Assembly (NCBI GenBank): GCA_017440935.1
Contig: JAFSAO010000010.1
Span: 84,914 to 148,913 of the forward strand
Reading direction: 5' to 3'
DNA: 64,000 bases
Source: Opitutales bacterium
GTDB taxonomy: Bacteria; Verrucomicrobiota; Verrucomicrobiia; Opitutales; UBA953
Shown: piece after piece, positions 1-8,628 of the stretch
How positions within the stretch are numbered: position 1 is the stretch's first letter
Layout: each line of letters opens with the position of its first letter
Notes under the pieces: generated by a model
What the model was told of the DNA's origin: nothing
The model's database searches: none
What the model saw: only the letters and a program-made list of their open reading frames with translations
Made by a program: the position numbers and the translations under genes

Positions 1-2
1 AT

Positions 3-1070
3 TCCATTCTGTTTTTCCCGACGCACAATCCGGAAGCGATGGGCTTCGGACGCGCCAATCCGGAAGTTTCGCTTTACTGCCGCAAAGTGCTCATCGATTC
101 CGAGCCGAAAAATCTGCTTCCCGAGTGGCTTCGCTTCATGAAAGGCGTGGTCGATTCCGCCGACATTCCGCTGAACATTTCCCGCGAAACCTTGCAGGAT
201 TCGACGATTATTCAAAAGCTCAACCGCGTGCTCACCAAGCGCGTGATTAAGCGTCTCGAAGAACGCGCGAAGAAAAAACCGGAAGAATTTGCCAAGTTCT
301 GGCGCGACTTCGGAAATTACCTGCGCGAAGGCATCGCGACGGATTTCGACAACCGCGAAGCACTCGCGCCGCTCTTCCGCTGCGAATCCTCAATTCTCGA
401 CGCGGGAACGCTCACGAGCCTGCCCGAATACGTCGAACGCATGAAAGATTCCCAAAAGGAAATTTACTACTTAGTCGGCGCAAACCGCGAAGCCATCGAG
501 TCCGGACCGTATCTCGAAGCCTTTAAGGCGCGCGGCATCGAAGTGCTTTTCCTCTACGACGGCGCAGACGATTACGTCATGGGGCAACTCGGCTCGTTCA
601 AGGAAAAATCCATCGTTTCCGCCGATTCCGCCGACATCGAGCTCGGCGACGTCCCGCAAACGGGAACGGGTGAACCGCTCTCCGAAGAAAAAATGAAAGT
701 GCTTTGTAATTGGTTTGCGGATACACTCGGCAAAGAAAAAGTTGCCGAATGTGCCACGGGAACGCGCCTTGTCGATTCTCCCGCCGTTGCGCTCAATCCG
801 GACAAATTCATGACGGCAACCATGCGCCGCATGATGAAGCTCATGTCCAAAGACGCGGGAACGCCGGACAAGCCCGTCGCCGTCAAAATCGAACTCAACC
901 CGCGCCACCCGCTCGTGCACAAGCTCGATACGCTCCGCGACGCGAATCCGGAACTGGCAAAGCTCATCGCCGAGCAGGTGCTCGACAACACGCTCATCGC
1001 CGCCGGCTTGCTCGACAATCCTCGCGGCATGACGCAGCGCATTTACGAGCTTCTCGGAAAACTCGGGTAA
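3..1070 (+). CDS. htpG: HSP90-family molecular chaperone HtpG, C-terminal part (5' truncated by window edge)
   Basis: The reading frame is open from base 3, so the gene begins before the window; about 356 residues remain. The N-terminal ATPase domain is absent. What is seen is the end of the middle domain (YCRKVLIDSE, LLPEWLRFMKGVVDS, then PLNISRETLQ, the usual HtpG core signature) and the complete C-terminal dimerisation domain. HtpG is a cytosolic ATP-dependent chaperone acting on folding intermediates. The family assignment is firm from the ISRETLQ block and its spacing. The gene is followed by a heptamer-type repeat (1078-1112) and a strong hairpin that probably ends transcription. Confidence 0.95.
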   Translation, partial: SILFFPTHNPEAMGFGRANPEVSLYCRKVLIDSEPKNLLPEWLRFMKGVVDSADIPLNISRETLQDSTIIQKLNRVLTKRVIKRLEERAKKKPEEFAKFWRDFGNYLREGIATDFDNREALAPLFRCESSILDAGTLTSLPEYVERMKDSQKEIYYLVGANREAIESGPYLEAFKARGIEVLFLYDGADDYVMGQLGSFKEKSIVSADSADIELGDVPQTGTGEPLSEEKMKVLCNWFADTLGKEKVAECATGTRLVDSPAVALNPDKFMTATMRRMMKLMSKDAGTPDKPVAVKIELNPRHPLVHKLDTLRDANPELAKLIAEQVLDNTLIAAGLLDNPRGMTQRIYELLGKLG

Positions 1071-1077
1071 GAAAAAA

Positions 1078-1112
1078 GAGAGCTTAAAGATTAGAGCTTA
1101 GGGCTTAAAGAA
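1078..1112. repeat. Degenerate heptamer array (TTAAAGA type)
   Basis: Successive seven-base units of the form AGCTTAA/AGATTAG/AGCTTAG/GGCTTAA sit between the htpG stop and its terminator. The same unit type recurs after other stop codons at 15613, 32494 and 59048. Function unknown. Confidence 0.6.
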
Positions 1113-1114
1113 AA

Positions 1115-1147
1115 GCGTTCCCGTGAAATTTGCGGGAACGCCTTTTC
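1115..1147. terminator. Bidirectional terminator built from an inverted pair of the CGGGAACG octamer
   Basis: The 9-bp stem GCGTTCCCG/CGGGAACGC (1115-1123 with 1133-1141) has a 9-base loop and is flanked by A-rich and T-rich runs. It lies between the convergent ends of htpG and the IdeS-like gene and could serve both. Confidence 0.75.
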
Positions 1148-1168
1148 ATTTCGGTTCAATCGGAACAA

Positions 1169-2125
1169 TTATTTCCGGCGGCGGCGTGCCGTCGAAACCG
1201 CAAGCGCAAACATTCCTGCAATCAAACCGAACGCGGAAGGCTCCGGAATCGCCGCAACAAAACGGGAGACGGAAAGTGTTGCAAAGCGATCAAATTCTGT
1301 CCGGTAGGTAGTTCTCAATTCTTCGTCTAAGTAAGTACCGACTGCGATATCGGCTCCGTCATAATAGGTCTCAATCGGGTAGCGTTTGATGCCGTAATAT
1401 TCGTCGTCGGAGTCGGTGATATAAATTGCATTGGCAAGTCCTGTTTCGTCGTTCGTCTCAAATCCCCAAAGCGTTACCGCGTGTCCGCCGTAGTAGCCGC
1501 CCGCCTGTAGCCAAAAATCGAGAGTTAGCCCGACGACGCTATAATCTACGGTAATGTATTGCATCATTTTTTCGGTAAATTCCCGAATGTTTAATCCGCC
1601 GTCGTATTCCAAATGCTCAATGAATCCTTCGTTAGTCATAAATATTTCCGGAGAATTGTTGTATTGCTCCGAAAAATATCCGCCTTGTCCGTAAGTTTTT
1701 AACTTTGTCCAATTGGCATTCTTATCATATCCGCTTCGATAATATTGCGGATGCAACGTTCCCGTAAAATACCATGTGAGTCCGTATTTGCTCAATCCGC
1801 CTTGATTCGTCCAATTTTCTTTGAATATTTCAAAAATATTTGATGCCGGGATTCCGTCGTCGCGCTTTGTTGCCCCGTATCCCGACGGCGTGCCTTCCGG
1901 AAGCGTATTTCCCGCTTTGACATACCAGTCTTGCCAATACTGTGCCATATTCGCGGACTGCGCAGCCCAACACATCTGATTGTCGATGCCTTTCCATTCC
2001 TTTTCTGCATCATGCCACCCGCCTTCTAAGGAGACTCCGGGAAGGAAATAAGTGGCTCCGAATGCGGAAGCTGACAACGCGCCGGAAGCGAGAATCACGC
2101 CAAGTAGGTAAGTTTGTTTTTTCAT
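1169..2125 (-). CDS. IdeS/Mac-like (peptidase C66-type) secreted cysteine protease with PEP-CTERM tail
   Basis: This 318-residue protein has an N-terminal signal peptide (about 1-23). Residues 36-64 (GWHDAEKEW, then DNQMCWAAQSANMAQYW) and 213-240 (GGHAVTLWGFE, AIYITDSDD) match the active-site regions of streptococcal IdeS/Mac, the IgG-cleaving C66 protease. By this comparison Cys52 is the nucleophile, His215 the base and Asp238 the third triad member; Lys42 lies ten residues before the Cys, as Lys84 does in IdeS. The C-terminus IPEPSAFGLIAG, hydrophobic stretch and RRRRK is a PEP-CTERM sorting signal, so the enzyme is predicted to be processed by an exosortase (one is encoded at 32675-33766). 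The substrate is unknown; the fold and triad are well supported, IgG specificity is not. Confidence 0.8.
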   Translation of the reverse strand: MKKQTYLLGVILASGALSASAFGATYFLPGVSLEGGWHDAEKEWKGIDNQMCWAAQSANMAQYWQDWYVKAGNTLPEGTPSGYGATKRDDGIPASNIFEIFKENWTNQGGLSKYGLTWYFTGTLHPQYYRSGYDKNANWTKLKTYGQGGYFSEQYNNSPEIFMTNEGFIEHLEYDGGLNIREFTEKMMQYITVDYSVVGLTLDFWLQAGGYYGGHAVTLWGFETNDETGLANAIYITDSDDEYYGIKRYPIETYYDGADIAVGTYLDEELRTTYRTEFDRFATLSVSRFVAAIPEPSAFGLIAGMFALAVSTARRRRK

Positions 2126-2234
2126 ACGCCGTCTTTACTGACAGATGCTCGTTCCCGCGTCAACAAACCACTACCAATTCGGTAAAGATGCGTTTTCCGA
2201 GAAGATTTAATTCCTTGTTTGCGGATGAAAAAAA

Positions 2235-2275
2235 CGGAAGTCAGAAATGAGAAAAACCCTCATTCCCGACTTCCG
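2235..2275 (-). terminator. Hairpin terminator downstream of glnN
   Basis: CGGAAGTC pairs with GACTTCCG, extended by ATGAG/CTCAT around a short A-rich loop. On the minus strand the stem is followed by a T run, 28 bases after the glnN stop. Confidence 0.75.
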
Positions 2276-2302
2276 ATTAAAGCAGAAGGCTTTTGCCGAC
2301 TC

Positions 2303-4492
2303 TTAGCGCACGAAAAGAAGTTCCCGATACTTCGGAAGCGGCCACATTTCGTTGTCCACGATGAGTTCGAGTTTGTCGATATGGTAGCGGATCGTGTCGA
2401 AGCACGGCAAAACGGTATCGTGATAAGCGATCGCCTTTTTGCGGGAATCCTCAATGCGGTTTGCTTTTTTGCGCGCCTCCGTCATTTTGTCGACGTTGGC
2501 TTTAACGGCGCCGACGTGCTCCGCGACGGCTTCGATAAGGCGCAATTCCTCTTCGGCGAGCTTTTCAAACTTATCCTGCGGGAACACGGTTTTAAGTTTT
2601 GCTACGCTGTCGAGAAGTTGCGACTGGTAGCGCAACCCGACGGGAATGATGTGGTTGAGCGAAAGATCGCCGAGAACGCGCGCCTCAATCTGGATTTTTT
2701 TGGTGTAAACCTCCCATTTCACTTCGTTGCGGGAATGGAGTTCCTTCTCGGAGTGAATGTTGCCGTTGGCAAAAACCTTGATGGATTGCGGCGACGTGTA
2801 GCAATCGTAAATCACGGGAACGCTCGTTTCGCAGTCGAGCCCGCGGCGCGCCGCTTCTTCCCGCCATTCGTTGGAATAACCGTTCCCGTCGAAGCGGATC
2901 GGCTTGGATTCCTTGATGTATTTTTTGACGATGGTGAAAAGCGCTTCCTTCTTGGAATGACCTTGCGCGATGAGTTCGTCGACTTCCGCCTTGAACTCGA
3001 CAAGCTGATACGCGAGCGCGGCGTTCATCGCCGTCATTGCCGACGCGCAATTTGCGGAAGAACCGACGGCGCGGAACTCAAACCGATTTCCCGTAAACGC
3101 AAACGGCGAGGTGCGGTTGCGGTCGGTGTTGTCGACGAGAATTTCCGGAATTTGCCCGACGCCAAGCGAAAAACGCTTCTTGCTGTCCATTTTGATCGCG
3201 TCGTCAAGCGAGGCTTTTTCAAACTTATCGAGAATAGACGAAATCTGCGCGCCGAGGAACGACGACATAATCGCGGGCGGTGCCTCGTTCGCGCCGAGGC
3301 GATGCGCGTTAGTCGCGGTCGAAATCGACGCTTTGATCATGCCGTTGTTTTTGTAAAGCGCCATCAGCACATTCGCAACAAACGTAATGAAGCGGAAATT
3401 TTCCGCCTGATTTTTTCCCGGGGAAAACAGATTGATTCCCGTGTTCGTGCTGATGGACCAATTATTGTGTTTGCCGGAACCGTTGATGCCTTTGAAGGGT
3501 TTTTCATGCATCAAAACGCGGAAACTGTAGCGGCGAGCGACTTCGCGCATCAGCGCCATGATGAGCAAATTGTGGTCGACGGCAAGGTTGCATTCCTCGT
3601 AAATCGGCGCGAGCTCGAATTGATTCGGCGCAACTTCGTTGTGGCGCGTCTTCACGGGAATGCCGAGCTTCCACGCTTCATACTCGAGCTCTTTCATAAA
3701 CGCGAGCACGCGACGCGGGATCGCGCCGAAGTAGTGGTCTTCGAGCTGCTGATTTTTCGCGGATTCGTGCCCCATGAGCGTGCGTCCGGTCAAAACAACG
3801 TCCGGGCGCGCGTTGTAAAGTTCTTCGTCGATGAGAAAATATTCCTGTTCCCAGCCGAGCGACGTGGAAACGTGTTTTACGTCGGGATTGAAATATTTGC
3901 AAACGGCGGTTGCAGCTTTATCGAGCGCGGCGAGCGACTTGAGTAGCGGCGCTTTGTAGTCGAGCGCTTCGCCCGTGTAGGAAATAAAAACGGTGGGAAT
4001 GCAGAGCGTGTCGCCCATGATGAACGCAGGCGACGACGGATCCCACGCAGAGTAGCCACGGGCTTCAAACGTCGAGCGCAAACCGCCGCTCGGGAACGAC
4101 GACGCATCCGGTTCCTGCTGTGCAAGGAGTTTTCCGGGAAATTCTTCGATGACTCCGCCCTTCCCGTCATATTCGATAAACGCGTCATGCTTTTCCGCGG
4201 TCCCGTCCGTGAGCGGGTGAAACCAGTGCGTGTAGTGTGTGGCACCGTTTTCCATTGCCCACATACGCATTGCGGGAGCGATGTGCGTGGCGAGTTCGCG
4301 GGAGATGGGTTCGCCCTGATCCATCGCAGAAGTGATGGAGACAAAGGTCTCTTTCGAGAGATACCTTGCCATGGCTTTTCGGTCGAAGACTTTGCATCCG
4401 TAGTATTCGGAGAGCTTCGCTTCGGGGCGCGTTACGGGAGTGACCTTCCGGTTGGAGGCCGTTTCGACAGCATTTAATCGCAGATTTGACAT
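2303..4492 (-). CDS. glnN: Type III glutamine synthetase
   Basis: At 729 residues this is the length of GSIII enzymes of Bacteroides and cyanobacteria, well above GSI or GSII. It condenses glutamate and ammonia to glutamine with ATP in the cytoplasm. Diagnostic stretches are the N-terminal GSIII block around residues 25-60 (LSEYYGCKVFDRKAMARYL), the THWFHPLTD region (about 88-96), KTRHNEVAPNQFELAPI near residue 280, GINGSGKHNNWSI near 335, and a long helical C-terminal segment particular to GSIII. No SD-like sequence precedes the ATG. The gene is monocistronic, with its own terminator and about 160 bp of upstream non-coding DNA. Confidence 0.95.
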   Translation of the reverse strand: MSNLRLNAVETASNRKVTPVTRPEAKLSEYYGCKVFDRKAMARYLSKETFVSITSAMDQGEPISRELATHIAPAMRMWAMENGATHYTHWFHPLTDGTAEKHDAFIEYDGKGGVIEEFPGKLLAQQEPDASSFPSGGLRSTFEARGYSAWDPSSPAFIMGDTLCIPTVFISYTGEALDYKAPLLKSLAALDKAATAVCKYFNPDVKHVSTSLGWEQEYFLIDEELYNARPDVVLTGRTLMGHESAKNQQLEDHYFGAIPRRVLAFMKELEYEAWKLGIPVKTRHNEVAPNQFELAPIYEECNLAVDHNLLIMALMREVARRYSFRVLMHEKPFKGINGSGKHNNWSISTNTGINLFSPGKNQAENFRFITFVANVLMALYKNNGMIKASISTATNAHRLGANEAPPAIMSSFLGAQISSILDKFEKASLDDAIKMDSKKRFSLGVGQIPEILVDNTDRNRTSPFAFTGNRFEFRAVGSSANCASAMTAMNAALAYQLVEFKAEVDELIAQGHSKKEALFTIVKKYIKESKPIRFDGNGYSNEWREEAARRGLDCETSVPVIYDCYTSPQSIKVFANGNIHSEKELHSRNEVKWEVYTKKIQIEARVLGDLSLNHIIPVGLRYQSQLLDSVAKLKTVFPQDKFEKLAEEELRLIEAVAEHVGAVKANVDKMTEARKKANRIEDSRKKAIAYHDTVLPCFDTIRYHIDKLELIVDNEMWPLPKYRELLFVR

Positions 4493-4654
4493 TGTTTTTG
4501 TTTTTATGGTCCGCGAAGTCCAGGCTCGATCGGCAAAAACCCCGCAAATCCGTTAAAACGGAGGAGATTTTCCCGCATTTTCGCGTTCCCGTAAACAAAA
4601 ATGTAATGCGGGTGCCGACTTCGCAGACACCTGCATTCTCTCCTGCCGCCGAAC

Positions 4655-5608
4655 TTAAATCGTCCGAAAACCGCCGTGAGTGCGCCGCGGATCAAGATGA
4701 TGCGGGTGCAGAGTATCTTCGGCATCCTTACGCGTCGGGAATTTTTCCGTCGAAACCATGTCGGACATCACTTCGCGGATAATGTATTCGCGCGCGTCTT
4801 CCACGGTGTCGAAATAACGGAACAACTCCAAATCCTCGGGACTGATGTAACCGAGCTCGACAAACACATCGAAGTTGATGATTTTTTCCCAAAATTCCCG
4901 CCCGAAAAGCACAATCGGAATTTTCTTCGGCGTTTTGCGTGTTTGAATCAGAGTGAGCATTTCAAACAATTCGTCCATCGTTCCGAAACCGCCCGGGAAC
5001 GCGACCAAGGCGTGCGCGAGGTAAAGGAACCAATATTTCCGGACGAAAAAGTATCGAAATTCAAAGTCCAACTCTGGTGTAATAAACGGATTCGGCTTTT
5101 GTTCAAACGGCAAATTAATGCCAAGTCCGAGCGATTTTCCGCCCGCTTCATACGCACCGCGATTTGCCGCTTCCATAATGCCGGGACCACCGCCCGAACA
5201 AATGTAATAGCGATCCGCAGGATTGCTGAAATGTTCTTCGCTCCATTTCGTCAAATCGTATGCGAGTCGGCGCGCCATTTCATAATAGTGCGAATTGGCA
5301 ACGTTGCGCTCGGCGGCGGCAATGCGCAACTTGCGCTCCGCTTCGGTCAACGGAAGCTCTTTGACTTTCCGGTGTTCCCGCGCGAGTGCTTCTTCCGCAT
5401 CGATTTTCGGAAGCGTGCGCGCCGACCCGAAAAACACGAGCGTTTTACGAATCGAATACGGATAAAGCCGATAATACGGCTCGAGCATTTCGCAGTGAAC
5501 GCGAATGGTGCGCGCCGCCGGGCTATTCAGAAAATCAAGATTTTCGTAAGCCTTAACGTGTTTAAATTGCGGGGTGTGTTCTTCCTTCGGGGTAATGTTC
5601 TCTTCCAT
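4655..5608 (-). CDS. LOG-family (TIGR00730-type) Rossmann-fold nucleotide hydrolase
   Basis: This 317-residue protein carries the LOG signature: a GGGPGIMEAANRGAYEAGG block near residue 140 and the PGGFGTMDELFE motif near residue 206. Family members are usually pyrimidine/purine-nucleotide 5'-monophosphate nucleosidases or cytokinin-riboside phosphoribohydrolases, often misnamed lysine decarboxylases. The protein has about 100 extra N-terminal residues compared with the short LOG enzymes, resembling the longer bacterial class. It is transcribed alone; gpsA lies upstream on the same strand but is separated by a terminator. The exact substrate cannot be read from sequence. Confidence 0.85.
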   Translation of the reverse strand: MEENITPKEEHTPQFKHVKAYENLDFLNSPAARTIRVHCEMLEPYYRLYPYSIRKTLVFFGSARTLPKIDAEEALAREHRKVKELPLTEAERKLRIAAAERNVANSHYYEMARRLAYDLTKWSEEHFSNPADRYYICSGGGPGIMEAANRGAYEAGGKSLGLGINLPFEQKPNPFITPELDFEFRYFFVRKYWFLYLAHALVAFPGGFGTMDELFEMLTLIQTRKTPKKIPIVLFGREFWEKIINFDVFVELGYISPEDLELFRYFDTVEDAREYIIREVMSDMVSTEKFPTRKDAEDTLHPHHLDPRRTHGGFRTI

Positions 5609-5664
5609 GGCTAAATTCTACCCGCGAAATTGCACCCGATGCGAATAAAAAAGGACATCTGGAT

Positions 5665-5698
5665 AAAAAAAACGGAGACGAGCCCGCCTCCGTTTTTT
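5665..5698 (-). terminator. Terminator downstream of gpsA
   Basis: Stem AAAACGGAG/CTCCGTTTT flanks a GC-rich loop, with A and T runs on either side. It lies ten bases past the gpsA stop codon. Confidence 0.75.
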
Positions 5699-5707
5699 CG
5701 TTCGGAA

Positions 5708-6706
5708 TCACTCTTCTTTGAGCGACCGTGTCATCAGCGCACAAACGGAAGAACGCAAATCCACGTTCCCGTAAACGATGTTATAAACGCATTTCAGAAT
5801 CGGAGCGGAAACGCCGGAACGCACTGCCGTTTCGTAAAAATTCTTTGTCGAATAATAGCCCTCGACCACAGCTTTTTGTGCCCGCATTTTCGCCAACGCA
5901 GACTCCGTTCCCGCGCGTCCGATTTCCAAACCGAATTGGCGGTTGCGCGACCAATCCGCCGTCGCCGTCGCAATCAAATCCCCCATGCCGCTGAGCCCGC
6001 GCACGGTTTCCGCCTTGCCGCCCTCCGCTTCGACGATGCGCCCCATTTCGGCAACGGCGCGTGTCAGCAACGACGCCCGCGCGTTCGCGCCGAGTTTCAT
6101 TCCGTCGCAAATCCCCGCCGCAAGCGCGTAAATATTTTTCAGCGCGCCGCAGAGTTCCACTCCGATTAAATCGGTCGAACGGTAAATCCGAAAATATTCG
6201 TTGCTGAATTTGCGCTGAATTTCCGCCGCAAGTTTTTCGGAAACATCACTCGCAAACGCAACGGCAGCGGGAAACCCGGAAGCGACTTCGCCGGCATTCG
6301 TCGGACCCGAAATCGTTCCGCAGGGCAAATCCGGAAAAACCTGTTTCAAAACCTGTTCAGGGCGCAACAAAGTTTCCGCTTCGAGCCCTTTGCAAAGCGA
6401 AATCACGATTTTCGTCTGCGGAGAAACATCCGCCTTCACACGCTCCGCCGTCGCACGCAATGCTTTCGACGGACACGCAAAAATCAGCACGTCGCACTCG
6501 GTGAGCGCCGGTGCGGGAACGTGCGCCAACTGAATATCCTGCGGGAACTCAAATCCGGGAAGATAGTCGACGTTTTCCCGCGTTCCCGCGATTTCCAAAG
6601 CCTGTTCGATGCGGCGCGGAATCAGCGTAACGCGTTGTCCGCAACGATTGAGATGAATCGCCATTGCCGAGCCCCAAGCTCCCGCGCCTAAGATTACAAC
6701 ATTCAT
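5708..6706 (-). CDS. gpsA: Glycerol-3-phosphate dehydrogenase [NAD(P)+]
   Basis: This 332-residue enzyme makes sn-glycerol 3-phosphate from dihydroxyacetone phosphate for phospholipid synthesis. The start chosen gives MNVVILGAGAWGSA, which puts the dinucleotide-binding GxGxWG motif at the very N-terminus as is usual; a longer frame would add 16 residues without homology. Other family blocks are CKGLE near residue 105, the SGPTNAGEVA segment near 137, the catalytic-region lysine context ALKNIYALAAG and GLSGMGDLIAT in the C-terminal helical domain. panB lies upstream, separated by an inverted 10-mer array. Confidence 0.95.
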   Translation of the reverse strand: MNVVILGAGAWGSAMAIHLNRCGQRVTLIPRRIEQALEIAGTRENVDYLPGFEFPQDIQLAHVPAPALTECDVLIFACPSKALRATAERVKADVSPQTKIVISLCKGLEAETLLRPEQVLKQVFPDLPCGTISGPTNAGEVASGFPAAVAFASDVSEKLAAEIQRKFSNEYFRIYRSTDLIGVELCGALKNIYALAAGICDGMKLGANARASLLTRAVAEMGRIVEAEGGKAETVRGLSGMGDLIATATADWSRNRQFGLEIGRAGTESALAKMRAQKAVVEGYYSTKNFYETAVRSGVSAPILKCVYNIVYGNVDLRSSVCALMTRSLKEE

Positions 6707-6725
6707 GCTAAATTTTCTTTCTTTG

Positions 6726-6827
6726 AAACCACAAATGAACACAAATTCACACAAATTTTCCCTTCGCAGAAATAATGTGTTTTTACGGCAAAATTAATTT
6801 GTGTTCATTCGTGTTTATTCGTGGTTC
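6726..6827. repeat. Inverted array of CACAAATGAA-type decamers
   Basis: The left arm (about 6727-6758) repeats ACAAATGAAC/ACAAATTCAC units. The right arm (about 6790-6827) is the inverse, with GTGTTCATTC and GTGTTTATTC units ending in GTGGTT. The arms can pair over about 30 bp around a 30-base spacer between panB and gpsA. Confidence 0.65.
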
Positions 6828-6831
6828 CTGT

Positions 6832-7596
6832 TTATTGTTTTTCTCGAACCGCTTTTCCGTACTCGGAAATGGCGGCGACCGCCTGCGTGCCGAGATCGGC
6901 GTAAACTTTTGCGAAAGACGGTTTTTTCGGGGAAAGCCCGAGAATATCGTGCATCACGATGATTTGCCCGTCACAGGCTTTTCCCGAGCCGATTCCGATG
7001 GTCGGAATCGCAACGCTTTTCGTAATTTCTTCAGCGAGCTCCGGCACCATCATTTCGAGCAAAAGCGCAAACGCTCCCGCCTGCTCGTGCGCTTTCGCGG
7101 CGGCGAGAAGCTCAGCGTATTCCGCATCGGTTTTGCCGAATTTCCGATATCCGCCTTCCTGATACACGTTTTGAGACTGCAAACCGATGTGCGCCCAGAC
7201 GGGAACGCCCGCCGCCGTAAGCCGCGCAATCGTCGGAGCCATTTCCGCTCCGCCCTCGATTTTTACGGCTTCCGCGCCGCATTCCTGCATAAGGCGCATA
7301 CAGATTTTGAGAAGTTCGGAAAATTCGCCGTGAGCCACACCGAACGGAATATCGGCGGCGACGAGCGCTGCCGGGTGCGTGCGCGCAACTGCCGCCGTGT
7401 GGTGCGCCATCATGTCGACCGTCACGGGAACGGTGCTATCGAACCCGAGCACGACGTTTCCGACGGAATCGCCGATAAGAATTACGTCCACGTCAGCGGC
7501 GGACGCGAGCCTCGCCGTCACGGCATCGTAAGACGTAATGCAAACGATTTGCGAATTTCCTTTCGCTTGGCGAAGTGTTTTGGTCGTTCGTTTCAT
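6832..7596 (-). CDS. panB: 3-methyl-2-oxobutanoate hydroxymethyltransferase
   Basis: PanB transfers a hydroxymethyl group from 5,10-methylene-THF to alpha-ketoisovalerate, giving ketopantoate, the first committed step of pantothenate and CoA synthesis. The 254-residue length is normal. Recognisable blocks include ITSYDAVTARLA (about 19-30), the Mg-binding DSVGNVVLGFD segment (about 43-53), VAADIPFGVAHGE near 99, VKIEGG, HIGLQSQNV and GIGSGKACDGQI near 201. No panC or panD is adjacent. It seems to stand alone between the repeat blocks at 7663 and 6726. Confidence 0.95.
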   Translation of the reverse strand: MKRTTKTLRQAKGNSQIVCITSYDAVTARLASAADVDVILIGDSVGNVVLGFDSTVPVTVDMMAHHTAAVARTHPAALVAADIPFGVAHGEFSELLKICMRLMQECGAEAVKIEGGAEMAPTIARLTAAGVPVWAHIGLQSQNVYQEGGYRKFGKTDAEYAELLAAAKAHEQAGAFALLLEMMVPELAEEITKSVAIPTIGIGSGKACDGQIIVMHDILGLSPKKPSFAKVYADLGTQAVAAISEYGKAVREKQ

Positions 7597-7662
7597 GGGT
7601 TAAAATCGGGAAAAGTCTTCCGCAATTATGTTCCGATTTGCCTCCGCGGCAAACGTAAAAGC

Positions 7663-7765
7663 TCCAAGTCCAAAGCATCAAATATCGGGCACTCACTTCA
7701 AAATTTTTGCCGAACGGCAAAAATCTTAGCTCTTTGCCTGATACCTGATTCCCGATGCCTTGAAT
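7663..7765. repeat. Heptamer-type arms around a hairpin (GCATCAA type)
   Basis: Degenerate units such as AGCATCA/AATATCG and, inverted, GATACCT/GATTCCC/GATGCCT flank a hairpin with arms TTTTTGCCG/CGGCAAAAA. A related core lies at 8540-8575, 14098-14135 and 47960-47985. Confidence 0.65.
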
Positions 7766-7767
7766 CT

Positions 7768-8466
7768 TCAATCTTCCTCTTCCGGAGAAGGCGGAGGGAA
7801 ATCCCAAAGCGTTTTTCCGAGTTGGAACATATTGCCGAAAATCAGATCGGGATCCGGCAACGCGGGCAAAAGCGTTTCCGGCATATGCGTTCCCGTGGCG
7901 ACGCACGCCACCGTCACTCCGACCGCTCCCGCCGCCTGAATGTCAAACGGAGAATCCCCGACCATCAGCGTTTCCGTCGGATCCGCACCGAGCGCGTCCA
8001 AAACCGCTTCCGAAAACTCGCGTTGCGGCTTGCGCCACGGCATTTTTTCCGTTCCCGTCCCGAACGCGGCATCGACGAGTTCCGCCAAGCCGAGATGCGC
8101 GAGCAACGCCACCGTCGCATCATAATCCTTATTCGTGAAAACGACCGTGCGAATTCCGCGTTCCCGCAAATGCCGCAAAATCCACTTCACGCCGGGCAAA
8201 ACAAACGCGCCCTCATACATCACTTCGGGAAAATGTTCGCGGAAACGTCGAATGCCTTCCGGCGCAAGCTCGTCTCCGATCAGCCGCGACATCGTCAACG
8301 AAATCGAGCCGCCGACCGCCGCGCGAATCGCCGCCAAGCTCTGCGGGACAAGCCCGAGCGATTTGGCAACATCGCTGTAACAGCGGTGAATTGCCGTAAA
8401 ATTGTCAATCAGCGTGCCGTCGAGGTCAAACAGCACCGTCCGGATTTTTTGAGTATCAAAAGCCAT
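7768..8466 (-). CDS. HAD-superfamily hydrolase, phosphoglycolate-phosphatase-like
   Basis: The protein has 232 residues with the HAD motifs in order: FDLDGTLIDN near residue 12 (nucleophile Asp first), VVFTNKDYD in motif II, a Lys-containing WRKPQREF segment (motif III) and MVGDSPFDIQAA (motif IV acid cluster). The helical cap between motifs I and II fits subfamily IA, which includes phosphoglycolate and pyrophosphate phosphatases. The start is the first ATG; a TTG 18 bases upstream is possible. The substrate cannot be decided. It lies between two heptamer repeat blocks. Confidence 0.85.
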   Translation of the reverse strand: MAFDTQKIRTVLFDLDGTLIDNFTAIHRCYSDVAKSLGLVPQSLAAIRAAVGGSISLTMSRLIGDELAPEGIRRFREHFPEVMYEGAFVLPGVKWILRHLRERGIRTVVFTNKDYDATVALLAHLGLAELVDAAFGTGTEKMPWRKPQREFSEAVLDALGADPTETLMVGDSPFDIQAAGAVGVTVACVATGTHMPETLLPALPDPDLIFGNMFQLGKTLWDFPPPSPEEED

Positions 8467-8514
8467 TTTTTCAGAGAAAATCAAAATCCAAAGATGCGCA
8501 AAGTTGAACGTTGT

Positions 8515-8625
8515 GAACTCTACGCATCAAGCATCAGGCATCAAGTGCTCACTTCAAAGATTTTGCCTTTGGCAAAATTCTTAACACTTTGGCTTAAAGC
8601 TCAACGCTGATGCTTGGCGCTTCCA
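8515..8625. repeat. Heptamer-type arms around a hairpin (GCATCAA type)
   Basis: Left units GCATCAA, GCATCAG, GCATCAA and GTGCTCA are followed by a core whose arms ATTTTGCC and GGCAAAAT pair. Inverse units such as GATGCTT follow. It fills the gap between the GH84 and HAD genes. Confidence 0.65.
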
Positions 8626-8628
8626 AAT

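Noticed and set aside
2219..3946. 575-codon open frame on the plus strand opposite glnN
   Set aside because: It mirrors the glnN codons, has no recognisable protein features and overlaps a gene with certain identity.
7663..8625. Possible CRISPR array in the GCATCAA-type repeats
   Set aside because: Units are seven bases long, degenerate and without spacers, and no cas genes are present.
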